DNA of 30,383 nucleotides from a virus: positions 1 through 30,383 of the IMG/VR virus record IMGVR_UViG_3300050014_000236; one strand, written 5' to 3'. The notes beneath the pieces are model-generated. The model searched no databases. It had not been told where the DNA came from and saw nothing but the letters and a program-made list of their open reading frames with translations. Both the position numbers and the translations under genes were made by a program. Shown piece after piece: positions 15,988 through 24,031 of this stretch. Positions within the stretch are counted from its first letter, which is position 1. Every line of letters starts with the position of its first letter.

Positions 15988-16328
15988 GCCCGATATGGCT
16001 TCAGGCTATCGGGCAGATCCAGATCATAGAACAGCCGCAACTGATCCAACGTCATAGCCTCCATCTGATGCGCGCCGAGCAAGTGGCCTTTGACCTGCTC
16101 TTGCTGCGCGAGCGAGGCGCCGTTCACCAGCCACGCTTCCAGAATCTGGCGTTCGAGCGATGCGCGGAAGTCCGGGAGATACCGTCCGAATATCAGGTCG
16201 GTGACCGGATGGCGTTTCCACATAGCCCACTGCTCGGGGCTGAGTTCACGGAGAAGCGGGGGGACTCGCTCCTCCCCCGGCATCGGCGGTGGGACCGGCT
16301 GGCGGGGGCGATAGGGTGGCAATGGCAT
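15984..16328 (-). CDS. Small head-region protein overlapping the portal gene (114 aa)
   Basis: Begins with a Pro/Arg-rich stretch (MPLPPYRPRQPVPPPMPGEE) and continues with SPEQWAMWKRHPVTDLIFGR, ERQILEAWLVNGASL and DQLRLFYDLDLPDSL. The frame overlaps the 3' end of the portal gene by 83 nt. A later ATG at 16283 would shorten it but has no visible ribosome site. Similar small proteins follow portal genes in podophages. Function unknown. Confidence 0.65.
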   Translation of the reverse strand: MPLPPYRPRQPVPPPMPGEERVPPLLRELSPEQWAMWKRHPVTDLIFGRYLPDFRASLERQILEAWLVNGASLAQQEQVKGHLLGAHQMEAMTLDQLRLFYDLDLPDSLKPYRA

Positions 16329-19300
16329 CGACCTGTGCTTTCAGGTGTTCAATATGTTGCTCCACCCACCCCAGTTGCGCGTCATTGTCAAGCTTCCTCG
16401 CCTGAGCCAACGCCAATTCGGCCTTGCATATCTCCCCGATGATCAGCGCCTTGTCATGTTCGTGGCGCAACATCAGTTCGATCATCTCCCGTTTCTCGCG
16501 GATATCCAGCTCGCGGCTTTTCAGCAGAATCTTTGGATCAGGCTGCGCCGGCGCCTCTGTCATGTAGCTTTCAGCGTCCGGGATCATCGCCGCGGTGAAC
16601 GCGTCGAGAATGATTTTCTCCCCCTTGACGCGAGGATCATCCTTGAAGGTCAGCAGGAACTGTGCCCTGCCGAGGCGTTGCATGTCGGTAACCATCTGCG
16701 GATCACTGATCGGCTCGACGCCGGCGCCTTTTTCGTAATCTTCCCTGGTGATCGTCTTCCAGTCGCCGCCTTCCTGGTACTGCGATTCCTTACGGCTATA
16801 CTTTCGGTTCAGCTGGTATTGTTTTTTGAACTCGTAGCCGAGCGAGCGGTGGATCCGCTTGTAGATCGCGGAGAACACCTTCAGGCCCTGCTCGATCACT
16901 GCCAGCGTCGTGATGCCTGAGGTGTTGTCGCCCGGCATGTCGCCGACCATGACGTCCTTCACGGAGGCGACACGTTCGCCAGATTCGATCAGGAATTGCA
17001 GCAACTGCATCAGGATCGGGTTGGGGCCAGGGAACGGTATCTGGTAAATGTTGTCGCGGATGTTCCCGCCGAACGTGTTGACCGGCTTGTACTCGCCATG
17101 GGTGAACCGGACCGTGCCGGTATTGATCGACAGCCCGGACCCGATGAAACCGCCGCCGACGATCTGAAGGTGCCCGGAGTCGATCATCATATTTATGGTG
17201 GTGTTCACCGCTTCGTTGATCGGAAACAGGAGATGCCCGAAGCCAAGATCGTAGACCTTGGAGTCGGGGTTCGGGATGAACCCGTATTTCGTATAGACAG
17301 CGACGACGTCGATTTTCCGAACCTGGCCCTTCCGGTTGAAATGCACCCCATCCATTTCGAAGCCGGCGACGATGCGCGCGAGTTTGCCGCTGTCGCGCGC
17401 CACGGTGATGATGTACGGCTCGGGATAGCCATCGCCATCCAGATCCCAGCGCCGATGCTGTTCCAGGAAGGTGACCGCCGCGTCCTCGTCCTGCTGGCTA
17501 TTGGGATCGCGCCGCTTCTCGTCCTCCATGGTGACGCCGCTGTCATGGCCATAGGCCAGCGCACCGTCACCGTCCCAATCAATGAACAGACCGGAGCGGA
17601 TCGCTGTCTCGATTTCGTCCGGGTACATCCGGATCGACTCTGTTTTTCGAGGCGATGTCTCAAAGCTCTTGGCGTAATAATTCACGCATAGCGCCAGTGC
17701 GTCGACAGTCTCGCTCACGTTCCGGCCGAGGCTTTGATCGTAGTAGGACTTGCGGAAATACGTGCCGACGATCGGGAGTGCCACCAGAAGCGTGTCGGTC
17801 TGCGGTTCCCATTCCTCTTGTTCGAACAGAAGCTGCCAGCTCATGTGCCGGCCGATGCGGAGCGCTCGCTTTTGCTTTGCCCCGGGCTCTTCCAGCCACT
17901 GCCGCGGCATCCCCGCCGGGAGCCCCATACCGGGGCCGGCCTGTCCTGGCGGCGGCATTCCGGGACCCGGCTGAGGCGACGCGGCCGGTCCTGACTGCTG
18001 CATAGGACCAGGGCCTGGGGGTTGAGCGCCAGGAGGCGGGCCGCCCGGCGGTGGCTGCCCTCCCTGCTGTTGCTGCTGCGCCATCGCCTGATCATGCGCG
18101 TGCGCGGCTTGTAGCAGATGCACAAACGCCGGATTGATCACGCCTTTGTCGTCGCCAATGACGGTGCCCTTGACGACGTTGCGATCTCGGATGATCGCCG
18201 GGTAAGCGCGGGCGGCAAATTGGATGGCCGCCGTCGTCATCAGCGGATATATGACATTGGAGTTGCCGCACCAGAGGGCTTTGCCGTTGCGGCGCACATA
18301 GAGTGTGTGGTGCGGTTCGACGGTGACGCAGGCGACCTCGCATGGTCCAAAGACCGCTTGCCGGTCCATTTTAACGACCTGGATACGGGACTTGCGGTTG
18401 ATCGCGATCAGGTAGCAAGTTTGAGCCCCGGTGATTTGCCGCCCGTTGATTACCCCTCCGACGACCGCCGCTCTTTCCGCCACGGTCGCGCGCCAGCCAA
18501 TCTTCTGACATATGTCCTGCATCTGGTCGGACAACCGGCGGGAAACAGTAGAATAGGACCAGCTTTCCTCCTTTCCATTGCGTTCCCGAATGCAGCCATC
18601 ACCGGCCATCAGGCCATCAAGGAGGGCCTTGAGTACCGGAACGGACGCTGTCAGCAGGTAATCAGGCACATGTTTCTGGTGTGATAAACCAAGCGATCTA
18701 AGTTCGTCTTTCGCAGCATTGGGCATCGACCTGGCATGAACGATGTAACCGGTGGGCGTGGCTTTACAGGTGAACCTACAGGCTTCGATGTCGTGCCGAA
18801 GGCGTTCGAACTTTACGGGGTTGGCGGTCTGGCTCTGCGCGATAGCGAAGCTGCTCGGACTCTTTCCATAATCCCTGAAAGTTCCATCCTTCAATGTGTG
18901 GGTATTGTGTCCAGTGAAGGCCGAGCCCTCGGAGATGTACCAACCCAGGAATCGCGCGTACGCCTCCGCACTTACCCCATGGATCTCCGACAGGGGGTCG
19001 CCCGTCCACTGCGACGTAAGCGGGATGTATCGAAATGCCAGACGCTCCTCCAAGAACCGCCCCGCCTCGATGAAATGCTGCTTCTTCCGCTTGCCGAACT
19101 TGCTCTCGACCAACATCCTGTGGTTCGGCGTCACCATCAGGTCGATGCTCTTACCGGTGAAATGCACCATTGACAGAGCCGTGAACCGATGGCGCTCGGT
19201 CACCGGATAGAATGCCGCGGCACCGGATGGCGCGCGACTGAGGACCCTTTCACCGATGGCGATCTCGGCGACTGGCTTCCAACCCGAATCGGTCAGAACA

Positions 19301-19677
19301 TCGGTATCGAGTGAAAAGCACGCCTCAGGCCATGGATAGGTTTTGTGCTCAGTGACCTGCAAAGCGCAGTCCAGCCACTTGCGATATTTCTCGCGCCAGT
19401 CGGCCCGGCTCAGTTCGTCGATGTCATAGTCAGAGCGCACCCGGGCCGCGATGCGCGCGATATCGTCACCGATCTCCGGGTTCGGTTCCATATTGTCGTC
19501 GGGATCGGCCGCGATGTTCTTCATGCCAACCCAGCGCGTCAGTTGATCGCGTAACTCTGGATTGGGATGATCATCAGGCTCAGAGGAGATGGGCGGGGAC
19601 GCACCGGTCCCGCCGGCGAGGGCCGCGATAGAGGATATGCCGTTCGGCGGCGGCGGTGGGGCGAGCGTGGCACTCAT
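16246..19677 (-). CDS. Portal protein precursor, P22-like, interrupted by an intein
   Basis: The 1143-aa precursor contains a 353-aa intein (residues 120-472), leaving a 790-aa portal. Joined exteins read HKTYPWPEA-SNVIYPLMTTA and then QFAARAYPAI, the conserved PWPxASNV / FHARAYP block of P22-like portals. Further portal segments are HMSWQLLFEQEEWEPQTDTL, LPIVGTYFRKSYYD, RIYKRIHRSLGYEFKKQYQL-like (YKRIHRSLGYEFKKQYQLNR) and a C-terminal helical segment near residues 1085-1115. A Pro/Gly/Gln-rich stretch (about 533-592) is inserted between two conserved blocks. It forms the dodecameric DNA channel, docking TerL and then the gp4-like ring. GGAGGT lies about 10 nt before the ATG. Confidence 0.9.
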   Translation of the reverse strand: MSATLAPPPPPNGISSIAALAGGTGASPPISSEPDDHPNPELRDQLTRWVGMKNIAADPDDNMEPNPEIGDDIARIAARVRSDYDIDELSRADWREKYRKWLDCALQVTEHKTYPWPEACFSLDTDVLTDSGWKPVAEIAIGERVLSRAPSGAAAFYPVTERHRFTALSMVHFTGKSIDLMVTPNHRMLVESKFGKRKKQHFIEAGRFLEERLAFRYIPLTSQWTGDPLSEIHGVSAEAYARFLGWYISEGSAFTGHNTHTLKDGTFRDYGKSPSSFAIAQSQTANPVKFERLRHDIEACRFTCKATPTGYIVHARSMPNAAKDELRSLGLSHQKHVPDYLLTASVPVLKALLDGLMAGDGCIRERNGKEESWSYSTVSRRLSDQMQDICQKIGWRATVAERAAVVGGVINGRQITGAQTCYLIAINRKSRIQVVKMDRQAVFGPCEVACVTVEPHHTLYVRRNGKALWCGNSNVIYPLMTTAAIQFAARAYPAIIRDRNVVKGTVIGDDKGVINPAFVHLLQAAHAHDQAMAQQQQQGGQPPPGGPPPGAQPPGPGPMQQSGPAASPQPGPGMPPPGQAGPGMGLPAGMPRQWLEEPGAKQKRALRIGRHMSWQLLFEQEEWEPQTDTLLVALPIVGTYFRKSYYDQSLGRNVSETVDALALCVNYYAKSFETSPRKTESIRMYPDEIETAIRSGLFIDWDGDGALAYGHDSGVTMEDEKRRDPNSQQDEDAAVTFLEQHRRWDLDGDGYPEPYIITVARDSGKLARIVAGFEMDGVHFNRKGQVRKIDVVAVYTKYGFIPNPDSKVYDLGFGHLLFPINEAVNTTINMMIDSGHLQIVGGGFIGSGLSINTGTVRFTHGEYKPVNTFGGNIRDNIYQIPFPGPNPILMQLLQFLIESGERVASVKDVMVGDMPGDNTSGITTLAVIEQGLKVFSAIYKRIHRSLGYEFKKQYQLNRKYSRKESQYQEGGDWKTITREDYEKGAGVEPISDPQMVTDMQRLGRAQFLLTFKDDPRVKGEKIILDAFTAAMIPDAESYMTEAPAQPDPKILLKSRELDIREKREMIELMLRHEHDKALIIGEICKAELALAQARKLDNDAQLGWVEQHIEHLKAQVDAIATLSPPPAGPTADAGGGASPPASP
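18262..19320 (-). mobile_element. Full-length intein with LAGLIDADG homing endonuclease, in frame in the portal
   Basis: Intein residue 1 is Cys (CFSLDTDVLTDSGWKPVAEI, block A). Block B carries the TxxH motif in DLMVTPNHRML. The two endonuclease motifs are FLGWYISEGS and LLDGLMAGDG, each with an acidic residue in the expected place, so the nuclease may be active. Block F is CVTVEPHHTLYVRRNG, and block G ends ALWCGN followed by Ser as the first C-extein residue. The penultimate residue is Gly instead of the usual His. There is no stop or frameshift, so splicing is expected to restore the portal. The insertion is at the conserved PWPEA/SNV motif. Length is typical of endonuclease-containing inteins. 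Confidence 0.92.
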
Positions 19678-19696
19678 CGGCGGTAGACCTCCGTGG

Positions 19697-20167
19697 TCAG
19701 GCCGACATCTCTATCACAGCCGGGACATAGTTCCGAAAGCGGCGTTTTCTGGCGCGCCTTTGAAGGATCGGTTTTCCGGTTCGCCGCGGCGGATGACGGC
19801 TCGGCCCAAGGTCGCCGTAACGCTGCACCGTGGCGCCAGCGGCAGTGTGAGGCAGATCACACTTATGCTGAGCGCGGAACTGGCCGGCAAACACCGCAAT
19901 CTCGTTCCGTTCCATATCGTGGAGTTTGCGCAACGTCGGCTCATAACTGAAGCCCTGCCGGACCGCCCAGTTGTAGTGGTCGACGAACGCGAGGCAATTC
20001 ACCTTGGTCGCGGTTTCATTGAACGCGCACCGCAGTGCCGGCGGGTACTGCTCGAACACAGTGAGTTCAACGTCAATCGGTACTTCAGCGAGCGGTCCGC
20101 CGGCAGTCGCCGCATTGGCCTGGCGCAGCCGCACAAGTTCACCGGTGATGCGCGGGACCATGATCAC
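19697..20167 (-). CDS. Hypothetical phage protein with basic C-terminus (156 aa)
   Basis: The first codon is GTG overlapping the upstream TGA (GTGA), with AGGG about 7 nt before it; an ATG two codons later at 20161 is an alternative. The N-terminal two thirds looks folded (VELTVFEQYPPALRCAFNET, LAFVDHYNWAVRQGF), while the last 40 residues are strongly basic (HPPRRTGKPILQRRARKRRF). It lies between the Cys-rich 99-aa gene and the portal. I do not recognise the family. Confidence 0.65.
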   Translation of the reverse strand: MIMVPRITGELVRLRQANAATAGGPLAEVPIDVELTVFEQYPPALRCAFNETATKVNCLAFVDHYNWAVRQGFSYEPTLRKLHDMERNEIAVFAGQFRAQHKCDLPHTAAGATVQRYGDLGPSRHPPRRTGKPILQRRARKRRFRNYVPAVIEMSA

Positions 20168-20463
20168 CGCAACGCCCTGTCCTCATACCTACCGCACCAC
20201 TGGCCATCCTGCACGATGGGAAATTGCGTGAACGATTGCGGCGAGAGACCTTGTTGCGGCCCACGCGTCCCGGGCACCATCGTTGGGACCAGAAACATGA
20301 AGACCTCAGGCGGCTCGAACCGGCAGACGCGATCGACGCCTTCCTTGGCACTGAACTCACAGCCGGCGCATGTGCCGCGCGCCTTGAACAGCAAAAGACT
20401 GGACTTTACCGGGGCCAGGGTGCCCAGACCGTTCAACGGCTCGTCTTCGATTTCATCAGGCAT
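20164..20463 (-). CDS. Conserved small Cys-containing phage protein (99 aa)
   Basis: The start is the ATG at 20463 (MPDEIEDEPLNGLG), with AAGGAT about 8 nt ahead. The frame stays open upstream but there it is antisense to an endonuclease remnant. The product has CAGC, then VCRFEPPEV, and ends QFPIVQDGQWCGRYED, a pattern I recognise from small conserved phage proteins near terminase genes, suggestive of a metal-binding knuckle. Function unknown. Confidence 0.7.
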   Translation of the reverse strand: MPDEIEDEPLNGLGTLAPVKSSLLLFKARGTCAGCEFSAKEGVDRVCRFEPPEVFMFLVPTMVPGTRGPQQGLSPQSFTQFPIVQDGQWCGRYEDRALR

Positions 20464-20473
20464 CAGTTCATCC

Positions 20474-20501
20474 TTGTTCGGTATCGTTTTCGTAGTAGAA
20501 T
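20474..20501 (+). promoter_or_regulatory. Possible sigma70-type promoter for the endonuclease remnant
   Basis: TTGTTC (20474-20479) and TAGAAT (20496-20501) are separated by 16 nt on the plus strand, 67 nt upstream of the HNH remnant start. This fits a free-standing homing endonuclease carrying its own promoter, but the match is imperfect. Confidence 0.3.
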
Positions 20502-20567
20502 GCAGGACGGCCCGGCGTGCAACCGCCAGACCGCCCCTGACCACGAATTCCTTGCCTGGAGGAAAAG

Positions 20568-20789
20568 ATGGCTGTCCGATCATTACCTTCTCAGGAAGAC
20601 CTACGCAACCGTCTCGAATACAACTCAGAGACGGGTGAGCTTTTTTGGTGGCCCAGACCAAAGTCAGACTTCCGGTTTCTGCGCACATTCAACGCATGGC
20701 ACACGCTGAACATAGGCCGCAGCTCGCCTTCACGGGGAATTTGGACGAGGTTCCTAATATCCCGTGACAGTCGAGCGTCGGCCCGCTGA
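20568..20789 (+). pseudogene. Truncated HNH-type homing endonuclease, N-terminal remnant
   Basis: The ATG has GGAGG 6 nt ahead. The product starts MAVRSLPSQEDLRNRLEYNS, then ETGELFWWPRPKS and FLRTFNAWHTLN, the N-terminal pattern of free-standing phage HNH endonucleases (L-Y-PETG-W--RP---F--RAF--WN). The HNH catalytic core and any AP2-type DNA-binding region are missing: similarity ends near residue 52 and the frame runs antisense into the 3' end of terL. It is therefore a decayed endonuclease gene that once sat between terL and the next gene, opposite to the operon. The 73-aa peptide should be inactive as a nuclease. Confidence 0.65.
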
Positions 20790-22244
20790 TATTCCTTCGT
20801 AATCTCTCTGCCGTGCCGCATCAAACTGCGGCCCAGTCAGGATGCCGGAGCCGAACACCCGGGTGGCGGCATATCCCAGCGCGTCCGCCACATGAGAAAA
20901 TGAATTCTTGTCTGGGACCGTCGTGAACCGATCGCCGGTAATTCGAAGTTTTCTGTAGTGATATCCACCGAGAAAGGCTCTCCGAAGAATCTTGCAGCGC
21001 GGGTGCAGCACGAATTGCGGGCGCCCCTCTTTCAGCATACGGAGCGGCTTACGAACTGACTCAAGCCTGATCTCCAGGGTCTGAATGGCCGGTTCGATCG
21101 GAATGCCGAGCGCGTGCAGCACGTCGAAATAGGTCCGCATGTCGGTGGGCGAGCGCGACATACCCGCCGGATCTCCAACGTCCCAGAACTCGAAGCCCGG
21201 ATAATACCGCGCGCTATGGTCGAGCACCGCCTCACCGATCGTGGTAGCGCCCATCTCAGTAGCCACGATCTCGTCAAAAACGATCCACTGGCCGCGCGGC
21301 GTGATCTGGGTAAACACACATGCCGGCGTCAGGCCGCTGCTATCCCAGCCACGGACGATCGGCAGATTCCTGATCGGCTTTGGCCAATTTTCCTTCTTCT
21401 CCGGGCAATGAATATCATCCGAATACTCCGGCCAGACGGCCTTTCCGTCCATCTCGAAGCCATATTCGCCGTGAATGTAGATCCGGATCCACTCCGGGCT
21501 CTTCCCAATGGCGAGACGTTCATAATACCCGGGCGGCAGGTTCCGAAGATTTTCCGCCGCGGCAGACAGGCCGGATGGCTGTTTGAACAACGCCCGGTAC
21601 GTCTCGACGGTCAGACCCGTGAAATCCGGAACCTTGGCCAACTTCGCGACCGCCTCGGAATGGTCGGTCTCCTCGAAAAACTTGAACCATTCTGAGTCAA
21701 CGTCAGGCTGATTGGTGTCCATCCACAAGCCGGACCAGAACACCGGAACGTCCTGACGGCGGGGATATCGGCCAAGGCGCCCCTGCAATGCGTCGATGAT
21801 TTGCCAGGGCGTCTCGCGCCCTTCGTTCACCCAGGCGCCGGTCAGATCGAGCGACAGAAGATCGCGGATCTGGTCGGGCCGGTCCAGCGCGCGGAAGAGC
21901 ACTTCGACCTCGGCGCCCCGGTCGTCACCTTCCCCTTTCAGGTTGCGGATCGTGTAATTGTGCTTCGATGGTGTCCAGTCGCCGAACTGGTGGGGTGGAA
22001 ACCAACTCAGCCATGTACGCTCGGTGGTGTCCTCCAGCTGCTTGCTGGTCGACCTCACGACAGCATACCGACTGCGCCGAACACCGTCCGGCCCGCGTGG
22101 AACGGCTACGCCCCTCTGGGCTATTTCGATCGCGCACGCTGAACTTTTCCCGGAGCCAAATGGCCCCGATAGGCCCCTGATAAATGCGTCCGAGTCGAAA
22201 AAAGCTCCGATGGTCGGCATGTCGGAGCAGTTGTAGATCGCCAT
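20754..22244 (-). CDS. terL: Terminase large subunit
   Basis: This 496-aa protein has a Walker A motif GPFGSGKS (27-34) and a Walker B-type strand LLSLDLTGAWVNEGRE (about 129-144), giving the ATPase. The C-terminal RNase H-like nuclease has the expected acidic residues in GWDSSG (D301), DVGDPAG (D355/D358) and SHVADALGYAA (D454). It packages DNA by docking on the portal. The ATG overlaps the upstream stop by one base (TAATG). The small-subunit gene is not adjacent but about 6.6 kb upstream, which is unusual. Confidence 0.93.
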   Translation of the reverse strand: MAIYNCSDMPTIGAFFDSDAFIRGLSGPFGSGKSSACAIEIAQRGVAVPRGPDGVRRSRYAVVRSTSKQLEDTTERTWLSWFPPHQFGDWTPSKHNYTIRNLKGEGDDRGAEVEVLFRALDRPDQIRDLLSLDLTGAWVNEGRETPWQIIDALQGRLGRYPRRQDVPVFWSGLWMDTNQPDVDSEWFKFFEETDHSEAVAKLAKVPDFTGLTVETYRALFKQPSGLSAAAENLRNLPPGYYERLAIGKSPEWIRIYIHGEYGFEMDGKAVWPEYSDDIHCPEKKENWPKPIRNLPIVRGWDSSGLTPACVFTQITPRGQWIVFDEIVATEMGATTIGEAVLDHSARYYPGFEFWDVGDPAGMSRSPTDMRTYFDVLHALGIPIEPAIQTLEIRLESVRKPLRMLKEGRPQFVLHPRCKILRRAFLGGYHYRKLRITGDRFTTVPDKNSFSHVADALGYAATRVFGSGILTGPQFDAARQRDYEGISAGRRSTVTGY

Positions 22245-22435
22245 TACGGATGATGGGCGTGCGCAAATGCCTTGGCCAGACCGGCCATTTTACGGACGCG
22301 CGGGCTCTTGGAATGCCGGGCCTCGGCCATCTTCTTGGCTGGAATTTTATGGCCTTGTTTTACGCCCAGGGCGGCATGAAGCGCGCCGGGATGCTTTACG
22401 ACCCCGGCCATCCACTTCTTCGGCTGCGTTGCCAT
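22244..22435 (-). CDS. Small conserved basic phage protein (63 aa)
   Basis: The start is the ATG at 22435 with GGAGGT immediately upstream. The product MATQPKKWMAGVVKHPGALH / AALGVKQGHKIPAKKMAEAR matches a pattern common in small podophage proteins (KKW--G--KHPGAL---LG---G-KIP--K). It directly precedes terL, with which it is translationally coupled. Highly basic; function unknown. Confidence 0.75.
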   Translation of the reverse strand: MATQPKKWMAGVVKHPGALHAALGVKQGHKIPAKKMAEARHSKSPRVRKMAGLAKAFAHAHHP

Positions 22436-22482
22436 GGTACCTCCGCTAAGCGCCTTCGGTGCATTGCCAGTGGTTATTGGCA

Positions 22483-22695
22483 TCAGAACCCGACCAAGAG
22501 GCATTCGAATAAGGTCTGCGCATCAACCTTCACGGCAGGCAACCGGCGCCAGTCGCCGGTCTCGGGGCTCTTCACAAACCCCTTGGCCTTCAGTGACTCC
22601 TCGCCGATCGTGCCGTCTGCCACCTGTTGGCGGGTCGCCGTTCCAGCTTTGTAGATGGCGTGCCGCGCCGCCGTGGCCGTGTCCTCTTTCTTCAC
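22483..22695 (-). CDS. Hypothetical protein (70 aa)
   Basis: MKKEDTATAARHAIYKAGTA, then QQVADGTIGEESLKAKGFVK. The start overlaps the upstream stop as ATGA, so it is probably translated by coupling. Part of a run of small accessory genes in front of terL. No recognised family. Confidence 0.6.
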   Translation of the reverse strand: MKKEDTATAARHAIYKAGTATRQQVADGTIGEESLKAKGFVKSPETGDWRRLPAVKVDAQTLFECLLVGF

Positions 22696-22919
22696 GGGAT
22701 CAGCTTGTCACGGCCCGGGATCGGCCGGCGGTCGGTGAACCGTTTCGTGGTGAACGGCTTGACGGAGCGGAGGAACGCTTCCTCGGCCTCCATCACGCGG
22801 ACACAGCCGGGATCGGGCGGCGTCAGCAGCGTGTTGAGGCGTTCGCGGATGGTCATCGGCTCAGGCGAGGCCGAGTCGAGACACCAATCGCCGTCGTCGC
22901 CGGGGTGTTTCTTGGCCAT
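22692..22919 (-). CDS. Hypothetical protein (75 aa)
   Basis: MAKKHPGDDGDWCLDSASPE, then TIRERLNTLLTPPDPGCVRV and AFLRSVKPFTTKRFTDRRPI. GGAG lies upstream of the ATG, 4 nt after the stop of the preceding gene. Soluble; no motif recognised. Confidence 0.6.
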   Translation of the reverse strand: MAKKHPGDDGDWCLDSASPEPMTIRERLNTLLTPPDPGCVRVMEAEEAFLRSVKPFTTKRFTDRRPIPGRDKLIP

Positions 22920-22923
22920 GGGA

Positions 22924-23109
22924 TCAGGCTCCTCGATCTGGCAGGTTCAGCGCGCGCACGCCGCCGAGTCGACTCTGATCACGAACAACGTCGTGTGTCT
23001 CGGCGTCCTGATTGGGCGGCTGCCCCTCCATTGTTGGATCAGCGTCTGGCGGCTTGTAGGCGGCGCCGGACGGCGGATGGTACGCGTAATCGGCATTGTT
23101 GGTGGCCAT
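22924..23109 (-). CDS. Hypothetical protein (61 aa)
   Basis: MATNNADYAYHPPSGAAYKP followed by a polar, Pro/Asp-rich tail. AAGGAA lies about 10 nt before the ATG, and the ATG follows the upstream stop by 4 nt. Likely disordered. The junction sequence upstream is nearly identical to that upstream of the 75-aa gene. Function unknown. Confidence 0.55.
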   Translation of the reverse strand: MATNNADYAYHPPSGAAYKPPDADPTMEGQPPNQDAETHDVVRDQSRLGGVRALNLPDRGA

Positions 23110-23113
23110 GGGA

Positions 23114-23293
23114 TCAGGTTCCTTGTGGCGCGACGGGCGCGGCCGGCAAAGTTGGATCCGGTGCGGCGACGGCGGGCGCGGCGGCGGGCGGCATCATCAC
23201 CGGTGGCGCCGCTTGCATTGGCGGCATGTGGGCATGCGCCCCGGAATGATGGGCCATCCGGGGATCGGCGTGCTTTGATTCAGTCCTGGCCAT
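23114..23293 (-). CDS. Pro/Ala/His-rich hypothetical protein (59 aa)
   Basis: The start chosen is the ATG at 23293 (MARTESKHADPRMAHHSGAH), overlapping the end of the 249-aa gene by 14 nt, with AGGGAA upstream. The product continues HMPPMQAAPPVMMPPAAAPA and is expected to be disordered. Rich in His and Met, so metal binding is conceivable but unproven. Confidence 0.55.
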   Translation of the reverse strand: MARTESKHADPRMAHHSGAHAHMPPMQAAPPVMMPPAAAPAVAAPDPTLPAAPVAPQGT

Positions 23294-24029
23294 TTTCCGT
23301 TCCCTTTGCACTGTCGGATGGCTTCGTAACCGAAACGTCTGGCGCCGGCGGCGGCGGGGCCAGCATCACCGGAGGCTCCCGAGCGAACACCGAAGCGGCT
23401 TCCGCGCCTGGAACGTGGGGTCCCCGCGGATCGTGCGGTTGCGTTTCCCCGACTGGCATCAGCGCTGCGACATCGGCCGGGACAGGCACGGGCGTTGAAG
23501 CGGACCCGCCGCCGCCGGTAGCCGCCGTCCTCATCGCGGCTGCCGGTATCTGGGGCGGATCGGTCGCAGGCGGCGGAAGTATGACACCCCCCGGCTGAGC
23601 CGCATCTTCTGTGTCGTGCTCCACCTTGACCATCTCGGCCTTCATGCCGGCGATGTCGTTCCGGGCAACCTTCAGTTCGTCCCGCATCTGGCTGAGATTG
23701 GCATCAGCTATCATTTTTGCCGCGGTCATGTCGGTCAACTGCTTGTCGGTATCGGCGAGCTGTTCCTGGAGCAGCGCGATATGGTCGGGCTCGGCTGCTT
23801 TGATGCCATCGGCGTCAACGGCCTCATTGGCGTAACTCTCGGCATTGTCTTGTTGCATGCCGAACTCAGCGATCAGAACGTTTTTCAGCGTCACTCGCAA
23901 CCGGGCGATGCTACCTTCGGTGAACGTCCGGATCTTGTCTCCGAGGTGGACGAAAACCTTGGTCGGCTGATCGGACAGCGCGTGAAAGGTGATGTTCGGG
24001 ACCGGGGCCAGCACGGGTTCGTCAACCAT
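23280..24029 (-). CDS. Coiled-coil phage protein with Pro-rich tail (249 aa)
   Basis: The ATG at 24029 is preferred because AAGGAG lies about 7 nt ahead; a TTG two codons earlier is possible. The N-terminus (NITFHALSDQPTKVFVHLGD) is a small folded region. Residues about 75-140 form a heptad-like helix (HIALLQEQLADTDKQLTDMT ... LSQMRDELKVARNDIAGMKA). The rest is Pro/Ala-rich and disordered. It could be a structural or assembly factor; no family recognised. Confidence 0.7.
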   Translation of the reverse strand: MVDEPVLAPVPNITFHALSDQPTKVFVHLGDKIRTFTEGSIARLRVTLKNVLIAEFGMQQDNAESYANEAVDADGIKAAEPDHIALLQEQLADTDKQLTDMTAAKMIADANLSQMRDELKVARNDIAGMKAEMVKVEHDTEDAAQPGGVILPPPATDPPQIPAAAMRTAATGGGGSASTPVPVPADVAALMPVGETQPHDPRGPHVPGAEAASVFAREPPVMLAPPPPAPDVSVTKPSDSAKGTENGQD

Positions 24030-24031
24030 CG

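Noticed and set aside
20464-20688. Upstream extension of the 99-aa Cys protein
   Set aside because: It is antisense to the HNH remnant; the internal ATG at 20463 has a ribosome site and starts the recognisable part.
20224-20709. 161-aa plus-strand frame
   Set aside because: It is antisense to the 99-aa gene and overlaps the HNH remnant in a different frame; no family features.
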